Assembly (NCBI GenBank): GCA_032622095.1
Contig: CP136061.1
Location: 86,528,324-86,592,323, forward strand
DNA length: 64,000 nt
Reading direction: 5' to 3'
Origin: Siphonodentalium dalli
Lineage: Eukaryota; Mollusca; Scaphopoda; Gadilida; Siphonodentaliidae
Part shown: one piece after another, positions 1-15,500 of the stretch
How positions within the stretch are numbered: the first letter of the stretch is position 1
How the letters are laid out: every line of letters starts with the position of its first letter
The notes under the pieces: model-generated
Told to the model about the DNA's origin: nothing
Database searches by the model: none
What the model saw: only the letters and a program-made list of their open reading frames with translations
Program-made: the position numbers and the translations under genes

Positions 1-840
1 GCACGAATCACCCGAACTGCTACATGTCCTTCCTCCGGCTGTGCACGATACTGACTTCTCACATACGGCAACATTACACGAATCACCCGAACTGCTACAT
101 GTCCTTCCTCCGGCTGTGCACGATACTGACTTCTCACATACGGCAACATTGCACGAATCACCTGAACTGCTACATGTCCTTCCTTCGGCTGTGCACGATA
201 CTGACTTCTCACATACGGCAACATTGCACGAATCACCCGAACTGCTACATTTCCTTCCTTCGGCTGTGCACGATACTGACTTCTCACATACGGCAACATT
301 GCACGAATCATCCGAACTGCTACATGTCCTTCCTTCGGCTATGCAAGATACTGACTTCTCACATACGGCAACATTGCACGAATCATCCGAACTGCTACAT
401 GTCCTTCCTTCGGCTGTGCACGATACTGACTTCTCACATACGGCAACATTGCACGAATCACCCGAACTGCTACATGTCCTTCCTTCGGCTGTGCACGATA
501 CTGACTTCTCACATACGGCAACATTACACGAATGACCCGAACTGCTACATGTCCTTCCTTCGGCTATGCAAGATACTGACTTCTCACATACGGCAACATT
601 GCACGAATCACCCGAACTGCTACATGTCATTCCTTCGGCTGTGCACGATACTGACTTCTCACATACGGCAACATTGCACGAATCACCCGAACTGCTACAT
701 GTCCTTCCTTCGGCTGTGCACGATACTGACTTCTCACATACGGCAACATTACACGAATGACCCGAACTGCTACATGTCCTTCCTTCGGCTGTGCAAGATA
801 CTGACTTCTCACATACGGCAACATTGCACGAATCACCCGA

Positions 841-2395
841 ACTGCTACATTTCCTTCATTCGGCTGTGCACGATACTGACTTCTCACATACGGCAACATT
901 GCACGAATCACCCGAACTGCTACATGTCCTTCCTTCGGCTATGCAAGATACTGACTTCTCACATACGGCAACATTGCACGAATCATCCGAACTGCTACAT
1001 GTCCTTCCTTCGGCTGTGCACGATACTGACTTCTCACATACGGCAACATTGCACGAATCATCCGAACTGCTACATGTCCTTCCTTCGGCTGTGCAAGATA
1101 CTGACTTATCACATACGGCAACATTGCACGAATCATCCGAACTGCTACATGTCATTCCTTCGGCTGTGCACGATACTGACTTCTCACATACGGCAACATT
1201 GCACGAATCACCCGAACTGCTACATGTCCTTCCTTCGGCTGTGCACGATACTGACTTCTCACATACGGCAACATTACACGAATGACCCGAACTGCTACAT
1301 GTCCTTCCTTCGGCTGTGCACGATACTGACTTTTCACATACGGCAACATTGCACGAATCACCCGAACTGCTACATGTCCTTCATTCGGCTGTGCAAGATA
1401 CTGACTTCTCACATACGGCAACATTGCACGAATCATCCGAACTGCTACATGTCCTTCCTTCGGCTGTGCACGATACTGACTTCTCACATACGGCAACATT
1501 GCACGAATCACCCGAACTGCTACATGTCCTTCCTCCGGCTGTGCACGATACTGACTTCTCACATACGGCAACATTACACGAATCACCCGAACTGCTACAT
1601 GTCCTTCCTTCGGCTGTGCACGATACTGACTTCTCACAAACGGCAACATTGCACGAATCACCCGAACTGCTACATTTCCTTCATTCGGCTGTGCACGATA
1701 CTGACTTCTCACATACGGCAACATTGCACGAATCACCCGAACTGCTACATGTCCTTCCTTCGGCTATGCAAGATACTGACTTCTCACATACGGCAACATT
1801 GCACGAATCATCCGAACTGCTACATGTCCTTCCTTCGGCTGTGCACGATACTGACTTCTCACATACGGCAACATTGCACGAATCATCCGAACTGCTACAT
1901 GTCCTTCCTTCGGCTGTGCAAGATACTGACTTATCACATACGGCAACATTGCACGAATCATCCGAACTGCTACATGTCATTCCTTCGGCTGTGCACGATA
2001 CTGACTTCTCACATACGGCAACATTGCACGAATCACCCGAACTGCTACATGTCCTTCCTTCGGCTGTGCACGATACTGACTTCTCACATACGGCAACATT
2101 ACACGAATGACCCGAACTGCTACATGTCCTTCCTTCGGCTGTGCACGATACTGACTTTTCACATACGGCAACATTGCACGAATCACCCGAACTGCTACAT
2201 GTCCTTCATTCGGCTGTGCAAGATACTGACTTCTCACATACGGCAACATTGCACGAATCATCCGAACTGCTACATGTCCTTCCTTCGGCTGTGCACGATA
2301 CTGACTTCTCACATACGGCAACATTGCACGAATCACCCGAACTGCTACATGTCCTTCCTCCGGCTGTGCACGATACTGACTTCTCACATACGGCA
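841..2395. repeat. 11-mer higher-order repeat, two copies (825 bp offset)
   Basis: The variant series at about 849-1570 recurs 825 bp (11 monomers) later: CTACATTTCC then TTCATTCGG, then GCAAGA with CATCCG, then TTATCA, then ACACGAATGACC. The last variant puts an in-frame TGA into one plus frame at 1285 and again at 2110. Further copies of the TTCATTCGG-containing module occur near 2200, 3480, 4455 and 4755, so this end of the array was built from shuffled versions of one module. Confidence 0.85.
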
Positions 2396-5205
2396 ACATT
2401 GCACGAATCACCCGAACTGCTACATGTCCTTCCTCCGGCTGTGCACGATACTGACTTTTCACATACGGCAACATTGCACGAATCACCCGAACTGCTACAT
2501 GTCCTTCCTTCGGCTGTGCACGATACTGACTTCTCACATACGGCAACATTGCACGAATCACCCGAACTGCTACATGTCCTTCCTCCGGCTGTGCACGATA
2601 CTGACTTCTCACATACGGCAACATTGCACGAATCATCCGAACTGCTACATGTCCTTCCTTCGGCTGTGCACGATACTGACTTCTCACATACGGCAACATT
2701 GCACGAATCATCCGAACTGCTACATGTCCTTCCTTCGGCTGTGCACGATACTGACTTCTCACATACGGCAACATTGCACGAATCATCCGAACTGCTACAT
2801 GTCCTTCCTTCGGCTGTGCACGATACTGACTTCTCACATACGGCAACATTACACGAATCACCCGAACTGCTACATGTCCTTCCTTCGGCTGTGCACGATA
2901 CTGACTTTTCACATACGGCAACATTGCACGAATCATCCGAACTGCTACATGTCCTTCCTTCGGCTGTGCACGATACTGACTTCTCACATACGGCAACATT
3001 GCACGAATCATCCGAACTGCTACATGTCCTTCCTTCGGCTGTGCACGATACTGACTTCTCACATACGGCAACATTGCACGAATCACCCGAACTGCTACAT
3101 GTCCTTCCTTCGGCTGTGCACGATACTGACTTCTCACATACGGCAACATTGCACGAATCACCCGAACTGCTACATGTCCTTCCTTCGGCTGTGCACGATA
3201 CTGACTTCTCACATACGGCAACATTACACGAATCACCCGAACTGCTACATGTCATTCCTTCGGCTGTGCACGATACTGACTTCTCACATACGGCAACATT
3301 GCACGAATCACCCGAACTGCTACATGTCCTTCCTTCGGCTGTGCACGATACTGACTTCTCACATACGGCAACATTACACGAATGACCCGAACTGCTACAT
3401 GTCCTTCCTTCGGCTGTGCACGATACTGACTTTTCACATACGGCAACATTGCACGAATCACCCGAACTGCTACATGTCCTTCATTCGGCTGTGCAAGATA
3501 CTGACTTCTCACATACGGCAACATTGCACGAATCATCCGAACTGCTACATGTCCTTCCTTCGGCTGTGCACGATACTGACTTCTCACATACGGCAACATT
3601 GCACGAATCACCCGAACTGCTACATGTCCTTCCTCCGGCTGTGCACGATACTGACTTCTCACATACGGCAACATTGCACGAATCACCCGAACTGCTACAT
3701 GTCCTTCCTCCGGCTGTGCACGATACTGACTTTTCACATACGGCAACATTGCACGAATCACCCGAACTGCTACATGTCCTTCCTTCGGCTGTGCACGATA
3801 CTGACTTCTCACATACGGCAACATTGCACGAATCACCCGAACTGCTACATGTCCTTCCGCCGGCTGTGCACGATACTGACTTCACACATACGGCAACATT
3901 GCACGAATCACCCGAACTGCTACATGTCCTTCCTTCGGCTGTGCACGATACTGACTTCTCACATACGGCAACATTGCACGAATCACCCGAACTTCTACAT
4001 GTCCTTCCTTCGGCTGTGCACGATACTGACTTCTCACATACGGCAACATTGCACGAATCACCCGAACTGCTACATGTCCTTCCTCCGGCTGTGCACGATA
4101 CTGACTTCACACATACGGCAACATTGCACGAATCACCCGAACTGCTACATGTCCTTCCTTCGGCTGTGCACGATACTGACTTATCACATACGGCAACATT
4201 ACACGAATCACCCGAACTGCTACATGTCCTTCCTTCGGCTGTGCACGATACTGACTTCTCACATACGGCAACATTGCACGAATCACCCGAACTGCTACAT
4301 GTCCTTCCTTCGGCTGTGCACGATACTGACTTCTCACATACGGCAACATTACACGAATGACCCGAACTGCTACATGTCCTTCCTTCGGCTGTGCACGATA
4401 CTGACTTTTCACATACGGCAACATTGCACGAATCACCCGAACTGCTACATGTCCTTCATTCGGCTGTGCAAGATACTGACTTCTCACATACGGCAACATT
4501 GCACGAATCATCCGAACTGCTACATGTCCTTCCTTCGGCTGTGCACGATACTGACTTCTCACATACGGCAACATTGCACGAATCACCCGAACTGCTACAT
4601 GTCCTTCCTCCGGCTGTGCACGATACTGACTTCTCACATACGGCAACATTGCACGAATCACCCGAACTGCTACATGTCCTTCCTTCGGCTGTGCACGATA
4701 CTGACTTTTCACATACGGCAACATTGCACGAATCACCCGAACTGCTACATGTCCTTCATTCGGCTGTGCAAGATACTGACTTCTCACATACGGCAACATT
4801 GCACGAATCATCCGAACTGCTACATGTCCTTCCTTCGGCTGTGCACGATACTGACTTCTCACATACGGCAACATTGCACGAATCACCCGAACTGCTACAT
4901 GTCCTTCCTCCGGCTGTGCACGATACTGACTTCTCACATACGGCAACATTGCACGAATCACCCGAACTGCTACATGTCCTTCCTCCGGCTGTGCACGATA
5001 CTGACTTTTCACATACGGCAACGTTGCACGAATCACCCGAACTGCTACATGTCCTTCCTTCGGCTGTGCACGATACTGACTTCTCACATACGGCAACATT
5101 GCACGAATCACCCGAACTGCTACATGTCCTTCCTCCGGCTGTGCACGATACTGACTTCACACATACGGCAACATTGCACGAATCACCCGAACTGCTACAT
5201 GTCCT

Positions 5206-5730
5206 TCCTTCGGCTGTGCACGATACTGACTTCTCACATACGGCAACATTACACGAATCACCCGAACTGCTACATGTCCTTCCTTCGGCTGTGCACGATA
5301 CTGACTTCTCACATACGGCAACATTACACGAATCACCCGAACTGCTACATGTCCTTCCTTCGGCTGTGCACGATACTGACTTCTCACATACGGCAACATT
5401 ACACGAATCACCCGAACTGCTACATGTCCTTCCTTCGGCTGTGCACGATACTGACTTCTCACATACGGCAACATTACACGAATCACCCGAACTGCTACAT
5501 GTCCTTCCTTCGGCTGTGCACGATACTGACTTCTCACATACGGCAACATTACACGAATCACCCGAACTGCTACATGTCCTTCCTTCGGCTGTGCACGATA
5601 CTGACTTCTCACATACGGCAACATTACACGAATCACCCGAACTGCTACATGTCCTTCCTTCGGCTGTGCACGATACTGACTTCTCACATACGGCAACATT
5701 ACACGAATCACCCGAACTGCTACATGTCCT
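5206..5730. repeat. Homogeneous run of identical monomers
   Basis: Seven consecutive monomers carry the same ATTACACG variant and are otherwise identical by eye. This points to a very recent local expansion. Comparable uniform runs of the ATTGCACG form lie at about 9540-9940 and 22880-23500. Confidence 0.8.
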
Positions 5731-7610
5731 TCCTTCGGCTGTGCACGATACTGACTTTTCACATACGGCAACATTGCACGAATCACCCGAACTGCTACAT
5801 GTCCTTCCTTCGGCTGTGCACGATACTGACTTCTCACATACGGCAACATTGCACGAATCACCCGAACTGCTACATGTCGTTCCTTCGGCTGTGCACGATA
5901 CTGACTTCTCACAAACGGCAACATTGCACGAATCACCCGAACTGCTACATGTCCTTCCTTCGGCTGTGCACGATACTGACTTCTCACATACGGCAACATT
6001 GCACGAATCACCCGAACTGATACATGTCCTTCCTTCGGCTGTGCACGATACTGACTTCTCTCATACGTCAACATTGCACGAATCACCCGAACTGCTACAT
6101 GTCCTTCCTTCGGCTGTGCACGATACTGACTTCTCTCATACGGCAACATTGCACGAATCACCCGAACTGCTACATGTCCTTCCTTCGGCTGTGCACGATA
6201 CTGACTTTTCACATACGGCAACATTGCACGAATCACCCGAACTGCTACATGTCCTTCCTCCGGCTGTGCACGATACTGACTTCTCACATACGGCAACATT
6301 ACACGAATCACCCGAACTGCTACATGTCCTTCCTCCGGCTGTGCACGATACTGACTTCTCACATACGGCAACATTACACGAATCACCCGAACTACTAAAT
6401 GTCCTTCCTTCGGCTGTGCACGATACTGACTTCTCACATACGGCAACGTTGCACGAATCACCCGAACTGCTACATTTCCTTCCTTCGGCTGTGCACGATA
6501 CTGACTTCTCACATACGGCAACATTGCACGAATCACCCGAACTGCTACATGTCCTTCCTTCGGCTGTGCACGATACTGACTTCTCACATACGGCAACATT
6601 GCACGAATCACCCGAACTGCTACATGTTCTTCCTTCGGCTGTGCACGATACTGACTTCTCACATACGGCAACATTACACGAATCACCCGAACTGCTACAT
6701 GTCCTTCCTTCGGCTGTGCAAGATACTGACTTCTCACATACGGCAACATTGCACGAATCACCCGAACTGCTACATTTCCTTCCTTCGGCTGTGCACGATA
6801 CTGACTTCTCACATACGGCAACATTGCACGAATCACCCGAACTGCTACATGTCCTTCCTCCGGCTGTGCACGATACTGACTTCTCACATACGGCAACATT
6901 GCACGAATCACCCGAACTGCTACATGTCCTTCCTTCGGCTGTGCACGATACTGACTTCTCACATACGGCAACATTGCACGAATCACCCGAACTGCTACAT
7001 GTCCTTCCTCCGGCTGTGCACGATACTGACTTCTCACATACGGCAACATTGCACGAATCACCCGAACTGCTACATGTCCTTCCTTCGGCTGTGCACGATA
7101 CTGACTTCTCACATACGGCAACATTGCACGAATCACCCGAACTGCTACATGTCCTTCCTCCGGCTGTGCACGATACTGACTTCTCACATACGGCAACATT
7201 GTACGAATCACCCGAACTGCTACATGTCCTTCCTTCGGCTGTGCACGATACTGACTTCTCACATACGGCAACATTGCACGAATCATCCGAACTGCTACAT
7301 GTCCTTCCTCCGGCTGTGCACGATACTGACTTCTCACATACGGCAACATTGCACGAATCACCCGAACTGCTACATGTCCTTCCTTCGGCTGTGCACGATA
7401 CTGACTTCTCACATACGGCAACATTGCACGAATCACCCGAACTGCTACATGTCCTTCCTCCGGCTGTGCACGATACTGATTTCTCACATACGGCAACATT
7501 GCACGAATCACCCGAACTGCTACATGTCCTTCCTTCGGCTGTGCACGATACTGACTTCTCACATACGGCAACATTGCACGAATCACCCGAACTGCTACAT
7601 GTCCTTCCTC

Positions 7611-10600
7611 CGGCTCTGCACGATACTGACTTCTCACATACGGCAACATTGCACGAATCACCCGAACTGCAACATGTCCTTCCTTCGGCTGTGCACGATA
7701 CTGACTTCTCACATACGGCAACATTGCACGAATCACCCGAACTGCTACATGTCCTTCCTTCGACTGTGCACGATACTGACTTCTCACATACGGCAACATT
7801 ACACGAATCACCCGAACTGCTACATGTCCTTCCTTCGGCTGTGCACGATACTGACTTCTCACATACGGCAACATTGAACGAATCACCCGAACTGCTACAT
7901 GTCCTTCCTTCGGCTGTGCACGATACTGACTTCTCACATACGGCAACATTGCACGAATCACCCGAACTGCTACATGTCCTTCCTTCGGCTGTGCACGATA
8001 CTGACTTCTCACATACGGCAACATTACACGAATCACCCGAACTGCTACATGTCCTTCCTTCGGCTGTGCACGATACTGACTTCTCACATACGGCAACATT
8101 GCACGAATCACCCGAACTGCTACATGTCCTTCCTTCGGCTGTGCACGATACTGACTTCTCACATACGGCAACATTGCACGAATCACCCGAACTGCTACAT
8201 GTCCTTCCTTCGGCTGTGCAAGATACTGACTTCTCACATACGGCAACATTGCATGAATCACCCGAACTGCTACATGTCCTTCCTTCGGCTGTGCACGATA
8301 CTGACTTCTCACATACGGCAACATTGCACGAATCACCCGAACTGCTACATGTCCTTCCTTCGGCTGTGCACGATACTGACTTCTCACATACGGCAACATT
8401 GCACGAATCACCCGAACTGCTACATGTCCTTCCTTCGGCTGTGCACGATACTGACTTCTCACATACGGCAACATTGCACGAATCACCCGAACTGCTACAT
8501 GTCCTTCCTCCGGCTGTGCACGATACTGACTTCTCACATACGGCAACATTGCACGAATCACCCGAACTGCTACATGTCCTTCCTTCGGCTGTGCACGATA
8601 CTGACTTCTCACATACGGCAACATTGCACGAATCACCCGAACTGCTACATGTCCTTCCTCCGGCTCTGCACGATACTGACTTCTCACATACGGCAACATT
8701 GCACGAATCACCCGAACTGCAACATGTCCTTCCTTCGGCTGTGCACGATACTGACTTCTCACATACGGCAACATTGCACGAATCACCCGAACTGCTACAT
8801 GTCCTTCCTTCGACTGTGCACGATACTGACTTCTCACATACGGCAACATTACACGAATCACCCGAACTGCTACATGTCCTTCCTTCGGCTGTGCACGATA
8901 CTGACTTCTCACATACGGCAACATTGAACGAATCACCCGAACTGCTACATGTCCTTCCTTCGGCTGTGCAGGATACTGACTTCTCACATACGGCAACATT
9001 GCACGAATCACCCGAACTGCTACATGTCCTTCCTTCGGCTGTGCACGATACTGACTTCTCACATACGGCAACATTGCACGAATCACCCGAACTGCTACAT
9101 GTCCTTCCTCCGGCTGTGCAAGATACTGACTTCTCACATACGGCAACATTGCACGAATCATCCGAACTGCTACATGTCCTTCCTTCGGCTGTGCAAGATA
9201 CTGACTTCTCACATACGGCAACATTGCACGAATCACCCGAACTGCTACATGTCCTTCCTCCGGCTGTGCACGATACTGACTTCTCACATACAGCAACATT
9301 ACACGAATCACCCGAACTGCTACATGTCCTTCCTTCGGCTGTGCACGATACTGACTTCTCACATACGGCAACATTGCACGAATCACCCGAACTGCTACAT
9401 GTCCTTCCTTCGGCTGTGCACGATACTGACTTCTCACATACGGCAACATTGCACGAATCACCCGAACTGCTGCATGTCCTTCCTTCGGCTGTGCACGATA
9501 CTGACTTTTCACACACGGCAACATTGCACGAATCACCCGAACTGCTACATGTCCTTCCTTCGGCTGTGCACGATACTGACTTCTCACATACGGCAACATT
9601 GCACGAATCACCCGAACTGCTACATGTCCTTCCTTCGGCTGTGCACGATACTGACTTCTCACATACGGCAACATTGCACGAATCACCCGAACTGCTACAT
9701 GTCCTTCCTTCGGCTGTGCACGATACTGACTTCTCACATACGGCAACATTGCACGAATCACCCGAACTGCTACATGTCCTTCCTTCGGCTGTGCACGATA
9801 CTGACTTCTCACATACGGCAACATTGCACGAATCACCCGAACTGCTACATGTCCTTCCTTCGGCTGTGCACGATACTGACTTCTCACATACGGCAACATT
9901 GCACGAATCACCCGAACTGCTACATGTCCTTCCTTCGGCTGTGCACGATACTGACATCTCACATACGGCAACATTGCACGAATCACCCGAACTGCTACAT
10001 GTCCTTCCTTCGGCTGTGCACGATACTGACTTCTCACAAACGGCAACATTGCACGAATCACCCGAACTGCTACATGTCCTTCCTTTGGCTATGCACGATA
10101 CTGACTTCTCACAAACGGCAACATTGCACGAATCACCCGAACTGCTACATGTCCTTCCTTCGGCTGTGCAAGATACTGACTTTTCACATACGGCAACATT
10201 GCACGAATCACCCGAACTGCTACATGTCCTTCCTCCGGCTGTGCACGATACTGACTTCTCACAAACGGCAACATTGCACGAATCACCCGAACTGCTACAT
10301 GTCCTTCCTTCGGCTGTGCACGATACTGACTTCTCACAAACGGCAACATTGCACGAATCACCCGAACTGCTACATGTCCTTCCTTCGGCTGTGCACGATA
10401 CTGACTTCTCACATACGGCAACATTGCACGAATCACCCGAACTGCTACATGTCCTTCCTTCGGCTGTGCACGATACTGACTTCTCACATACGGCAACATT
10501 GCACGAATCACCCGAACTGCTACATGTCCTTCCTTCGGCTGTGCACGATACTGACTTCTCTCATACGGCAACATTGCACGAATCACCCGAACTGCTACAT

Positions 10601-11335
10601 TTCCTTCCTTCGGCTGTGCACGATACTGACTTCTCACATACGGCAACATTGCACGAATCACCCGAACTGCTACATGTCCATCCTTCGGCTGTGCACGATA
10701 CTGACTTCTCACATACGGCAACATTGCACGAATCACCCGAACTGCTACATGTCCTTCCTTCGGCTGTGCACGATACTGACTTCTCACAAACGGCAACATT
10801 GCACGAATCACCCGAACTGCTACATGTCCTTCCTCCGGCTGTGCACGATACTGACTTCTCACATACGGCAACATTGCACGAATCACCCGAACTGCTACAT
10901 GTCCTTCCTTCGGCTGTGCACGATACTGACTTCTCACATACGGCAACGTTGCACGAATCACCCGAACTGCTACATGTCCTTCCTTCGACTGTGCACGATA
11001 CTGACTTCTCACATACGGCAACATTACACGAATCACCCGAACTGCTACATGTCCTTCCTCCGGCTCTGCACGATACTGACTTCTCACATACGGCAACATT
11101 GCACGCATCACCCGAACTGCAACATGTCCTTCCTTCGGCTGTGCACGATACTGACTTCTCACATACGGCAACATTGCACGAATCACCCGAACTGCTACAT
11201 GTCCTTCCTTCGACTGTGCACGATACTGACTTCTCACATACGGCAACATTACACGAATCACCCGAACTGCTACATGTCCTTCCTTCGGCTGTGCACGATA
11301 CTGACTTCTCACATACGGCAACATTGAACGAATCA
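7611..11335. repeat. Three copies of a marked multi-monomer module (14-mer and 32-mer offsets)
   Basis: A set of four rare variants in fixed order (CGGCTCTGCACG, CTGCAACATG, TTCGACTGTG, ATTGAACG) occurs starting at about 7611, 8661 and 11061, offsets of 1,050 and 2,400 bp (14 and 32 monomers). The last variant creates a TGA in one plus frame each time (ends 7877, 8927, 11327). The TTCGACTG and ATTGAACG pair also recurs near 19912, 20812, 22687, 28016, 30791 and 33341, without the first two markers. Confidence 0.8.
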
Positions 11336-12566
11336 CCCGAACTGCTACATGTCCTTCCTTCGGCTGTGCACGATACTGACTTCTCACATACGGCAACATT
11401 GCACGAATCACCCGAACTGCTACATGTCCTTCCTTCGGCTGTGCACGATACTGACTTCTCACATACGGCAACATTGCACGAATCACCCGAACTGCTACAT
11501 GTCCTTCATCCGGCTGTGCAAGATACTGACTTCTCACATACGGCAACATTGCACGAATCATCCGAACTGCTACATGTCCTTCCTTCGGCTGTGCAAGATA
11601 CTGACTTCTCACATACGGCAACATTGCACGAATCACCCGAACTGCTACATGTCCTTCCTCCGGCTGTGCACGATACTGACTTCTCACATACAGCAACATT
11701 ACACGAATCACCCGAACTGCTACATGTCCTTCCTTCGGCTGTGCACGATACTGACTTCTCACATACGGCAACATTGCACGAATCACCCGAACTGCTACAT
11801 GTCCTTCCTTCGGCTCTGCACGATACTGACTTCTCACATACGGCAACATTGCACGAATCACCCGAACTGCTACATGTCCTTCCTTCGGCTGTGCACATTA
11901 CTGACTTGTCACACACGGCAACATTGCACGAATCACCCGAACTGCTACATGTCCTTCCTTCGGCTGTGCACGATACTGACTTCTCACATACGGCAACATT
12001 GCACGAATCACCCGAACTGCTACATGTCCTTCCTTCGGCTGTGCACGATACTGATTTCTCACATACGGCAACATTGCACGAATCACCCGAACTGCTACAT
12101 GTCCTTCCTTCGGCTGTGCACGATACTGACTTCTCACATACGGCAACATTGCACGAATCACCCGAACTGCTACATGTCCTTCCTTCGGCTGTGCACGATA
12201 CTGACTTCTCACATACGGCAACATTGCACGAATCACCCGAACTGCTACATGTCCTCCCTTCGGCTGTGCACGATACTGACTTCTCACATACGGCAACATT
12301 GCACGAATCACCCGAACTGCTACATGTCCTTCCTTCCGCTGTGCACGATACTGACTTCTCACATACGGCAACATTGCACGAATCACCCGAACTGCTACAT
12401 GTCCTTCCTTCGGCTGTGCACGATACTGACTTCTCACAAACGGCAACATTGCACGAATCACCCGAACTGCTACATGTCCTTCCTTCGGCTGTGCACGATA
12501 CTGACTTCTCACAAACGGCAACATTGCACGAATCACCCGAACTGCTACATGTCCTTCCTTCGGCTG

Positions 12567-15500
12567 TGCAAGATACTGACTTTTCACATACGGCAACATT
12601 GCACGAATCACCCGAACTGCTACATGTCCTTCCTCCGGCTGTGCACGATACTGACTTCTCACAAACGGCAACATTGCACGAATCACCCGAACTGCTACAT
12701 GTCCTTCCTTCGGCTGTGCACGATACTGACTTCTCACAAACGGCAACATTGCACGAATCACCCGAACTGCTACATGTCCTTCCTTCGGCTGTGCACGATA
12801 CTGACTTCTCTCATACGGCAACATTGCACGAATCACCCGAACTGCTACATGTCCTTCCTTCGGCTGTGCACGATACTGACTTCTCACATACGGCAACATT
12901 GCACCAATCACCCGAACTGCTACATGTCCTTCCTTCGGCTGTGCACGATACTGACTTCTCACATACGGCAACATTGCACGAATCACCCGAACTGCTACAT
13001 GTCCTTCCTTCGGCTGTGCACGATACTGACTTCTCTCATACGGCAACATTGCACGAATCACCCGAACTGCTACATTTCCTTCCTTCGGCTGTGCACGATA
13101 CTGACTTCTCACATACGGCAACATTGCACGAATCACCCGAACTGCTACATGTACTTCCTCCGGCTGTGCACGATACTGACTTCTCACATACGGCAACATT
13201 GCACGAATCACCCGAACTGCTACATGTCCTTCCTCCGGCTGTGCACGATACTGACTTCTCACATACGGCAACATTGCACGAATCACCCGAACTGCTACAT
13301 GTCCTTCCTTCCTTCGGCTGTGCACGATACTGACTTCTCACATACGGCAACATTGCACGAATCACCCGAACTGCTACATGTCCTTCCTTCGGCTGTGCAA
13401 GATACTGACTTCTCACATACGGCAACATTGCACGAATCACCCGAACTGCTACATGTCCTTCCTTCGGCTGTGCAAGATACTGACTTCTCACATACGGCAA
13501 CATTGCACGAATCACCCGAACTGCTACATGTCCTTCCTTCAGCTGTGCACGATACTGACTTCTCACATACGGCAACATTGCACGAATCACCCGAACTGCT
13601 ACATGTCCTTCCTTCGGCTGTGCAAGATACTGACTTCTCACATACGGCAACATTGCACGAATCACCCGAACTGCTACATGTCCTTCCTTCGGCTGTGCAC
13701 GATACTCACTTCTCACATACGGCAACATTGCACGAATCACCCGAACTGCTACATGTCCTTCCTTCGGCTGTGCACGATACTGACTTCTCACATACGGCAA
13801 CATTGCACGAATCACCCGAACTGCTACATGTCCTTCCTCCGGCTGTGCAAGATACTGACTTCTCACATACGGCAACATTGCACGAATCACCCGAACTGCT
13901 ACATGTCCTTCCTTCGGCTGTGCACGACACTGACTTCTCACAAACGGCAACATTGCACGAATCACCCGAACTGCTACATGTCCTTCCTTCGGCTGTGCAC
14001 GATACTGACTTCTCACATACGGCAACATTGCACGAATCACCCGAACTGCTACATGTCCTTCCTTCGGCTGTGCAAGATACTGACTTTTCACATACGGCAA
14101 CATTGCACGAATCACCCGAACTGCTACATGTCCTTCCTCCGGCTGTGCACGATACTGACTTCTCACAAACGGCAACATTGCACGAATCACCCGAACTGCT
14201 ACATGTCCTTCCTTCGGCTGTGCACGATACTGACTTCTCACAAACGGCAACATTGCACGAATCACCCGAACTGCTACATGTCCTTCCTTCGGCTGTGCAC
14301 GATACTGACTTCTCACATACGGCAACATTGCACGAATCACCCGAACTGCTACATGTCCTTCCTTCGGCTGTGCACGATACTGACTTCTCTCATACGGCAA
14401 CATTGCACGAATCACCCGAGCTGCTACATTTCCTTCCTTCGGCTGTGCACGATACTGACTTCTCACATACGGCAACATTGCACGAATCACCCGAACTGCT
14501 ACATGTCCTTCCTCCGGCTGTGCACGATACTGACTTCTCACATACGGCAACATTGCACGAATCACCACTGCTACATGTCCTTCCTCCGGCTGTGCACGAT
14601 ACTGACTTCTCACATACGGCAACATTGCACGAATCACCCGAACTGCTACATGTCCTTCCTTCGGCTGTGCACGATACTGACTTCTCACATACGGCAACAT
14701 TGCACGAATCACCCGAACTGCTACATGTCCTTCCTTCGGCTGTGCAAGATACTGACTTCTCACATACGGCAACATTGCACGAATCACCCGAACTGCTACA
14801 TGTCCTTCCTTCGGCTGTGCAAGATACTGACTTCTCACATACGGCAACATTGCACGAATCACCCGAACTGCTACATGTCCTTCCTTCGGCTGTGCACGAT
14901 ACTGACTTCTCACATACGGCAACATTGCACGAATCACCCGAACTGCTACATGTCCTTCCTTCGGCTGTGCAAGATACTGACTTCTCACATACGGCAACAT
15001 TGCACGAATCACCCGAACTGCTACATGTCCTTCCTTCGGCTGTGCACGATACTCACTTCTCACATACGGCAACATTGCACGAATCACCCGAACTGCTACA
15101 TGTCCTTCCTTCGGCTGTGCACGATACTGACTTCTCACATACGGCAACATTGCACGAATCACCCGAACTGCTACATGTCCTTCCTCCGGCTGTGCAAGAT
15201 ACTGACTTCTCACATACGGCAACATTGCACGAATCACCCGAACTGCTACATGTCCTTCCTTCGGCTGTGCACGATACTGACTTCTCACATACGGCAACAT
15301 TGCACGAATCACCCGAACTGCTACATGTCCTTCCTCCGGCTGTGCAAGATACTGACTTCTCACATACGGCAACATTGCACGAATCACCCGAACTGATACA
15401 TGTCCTTCCTTCGGCTGTGCACGGTACTGACTTCTCACATACGGCAACATTGCACGAATCACCCGAACTGCTACATGTCCTTCCTCCGGCTGTGCACGAT

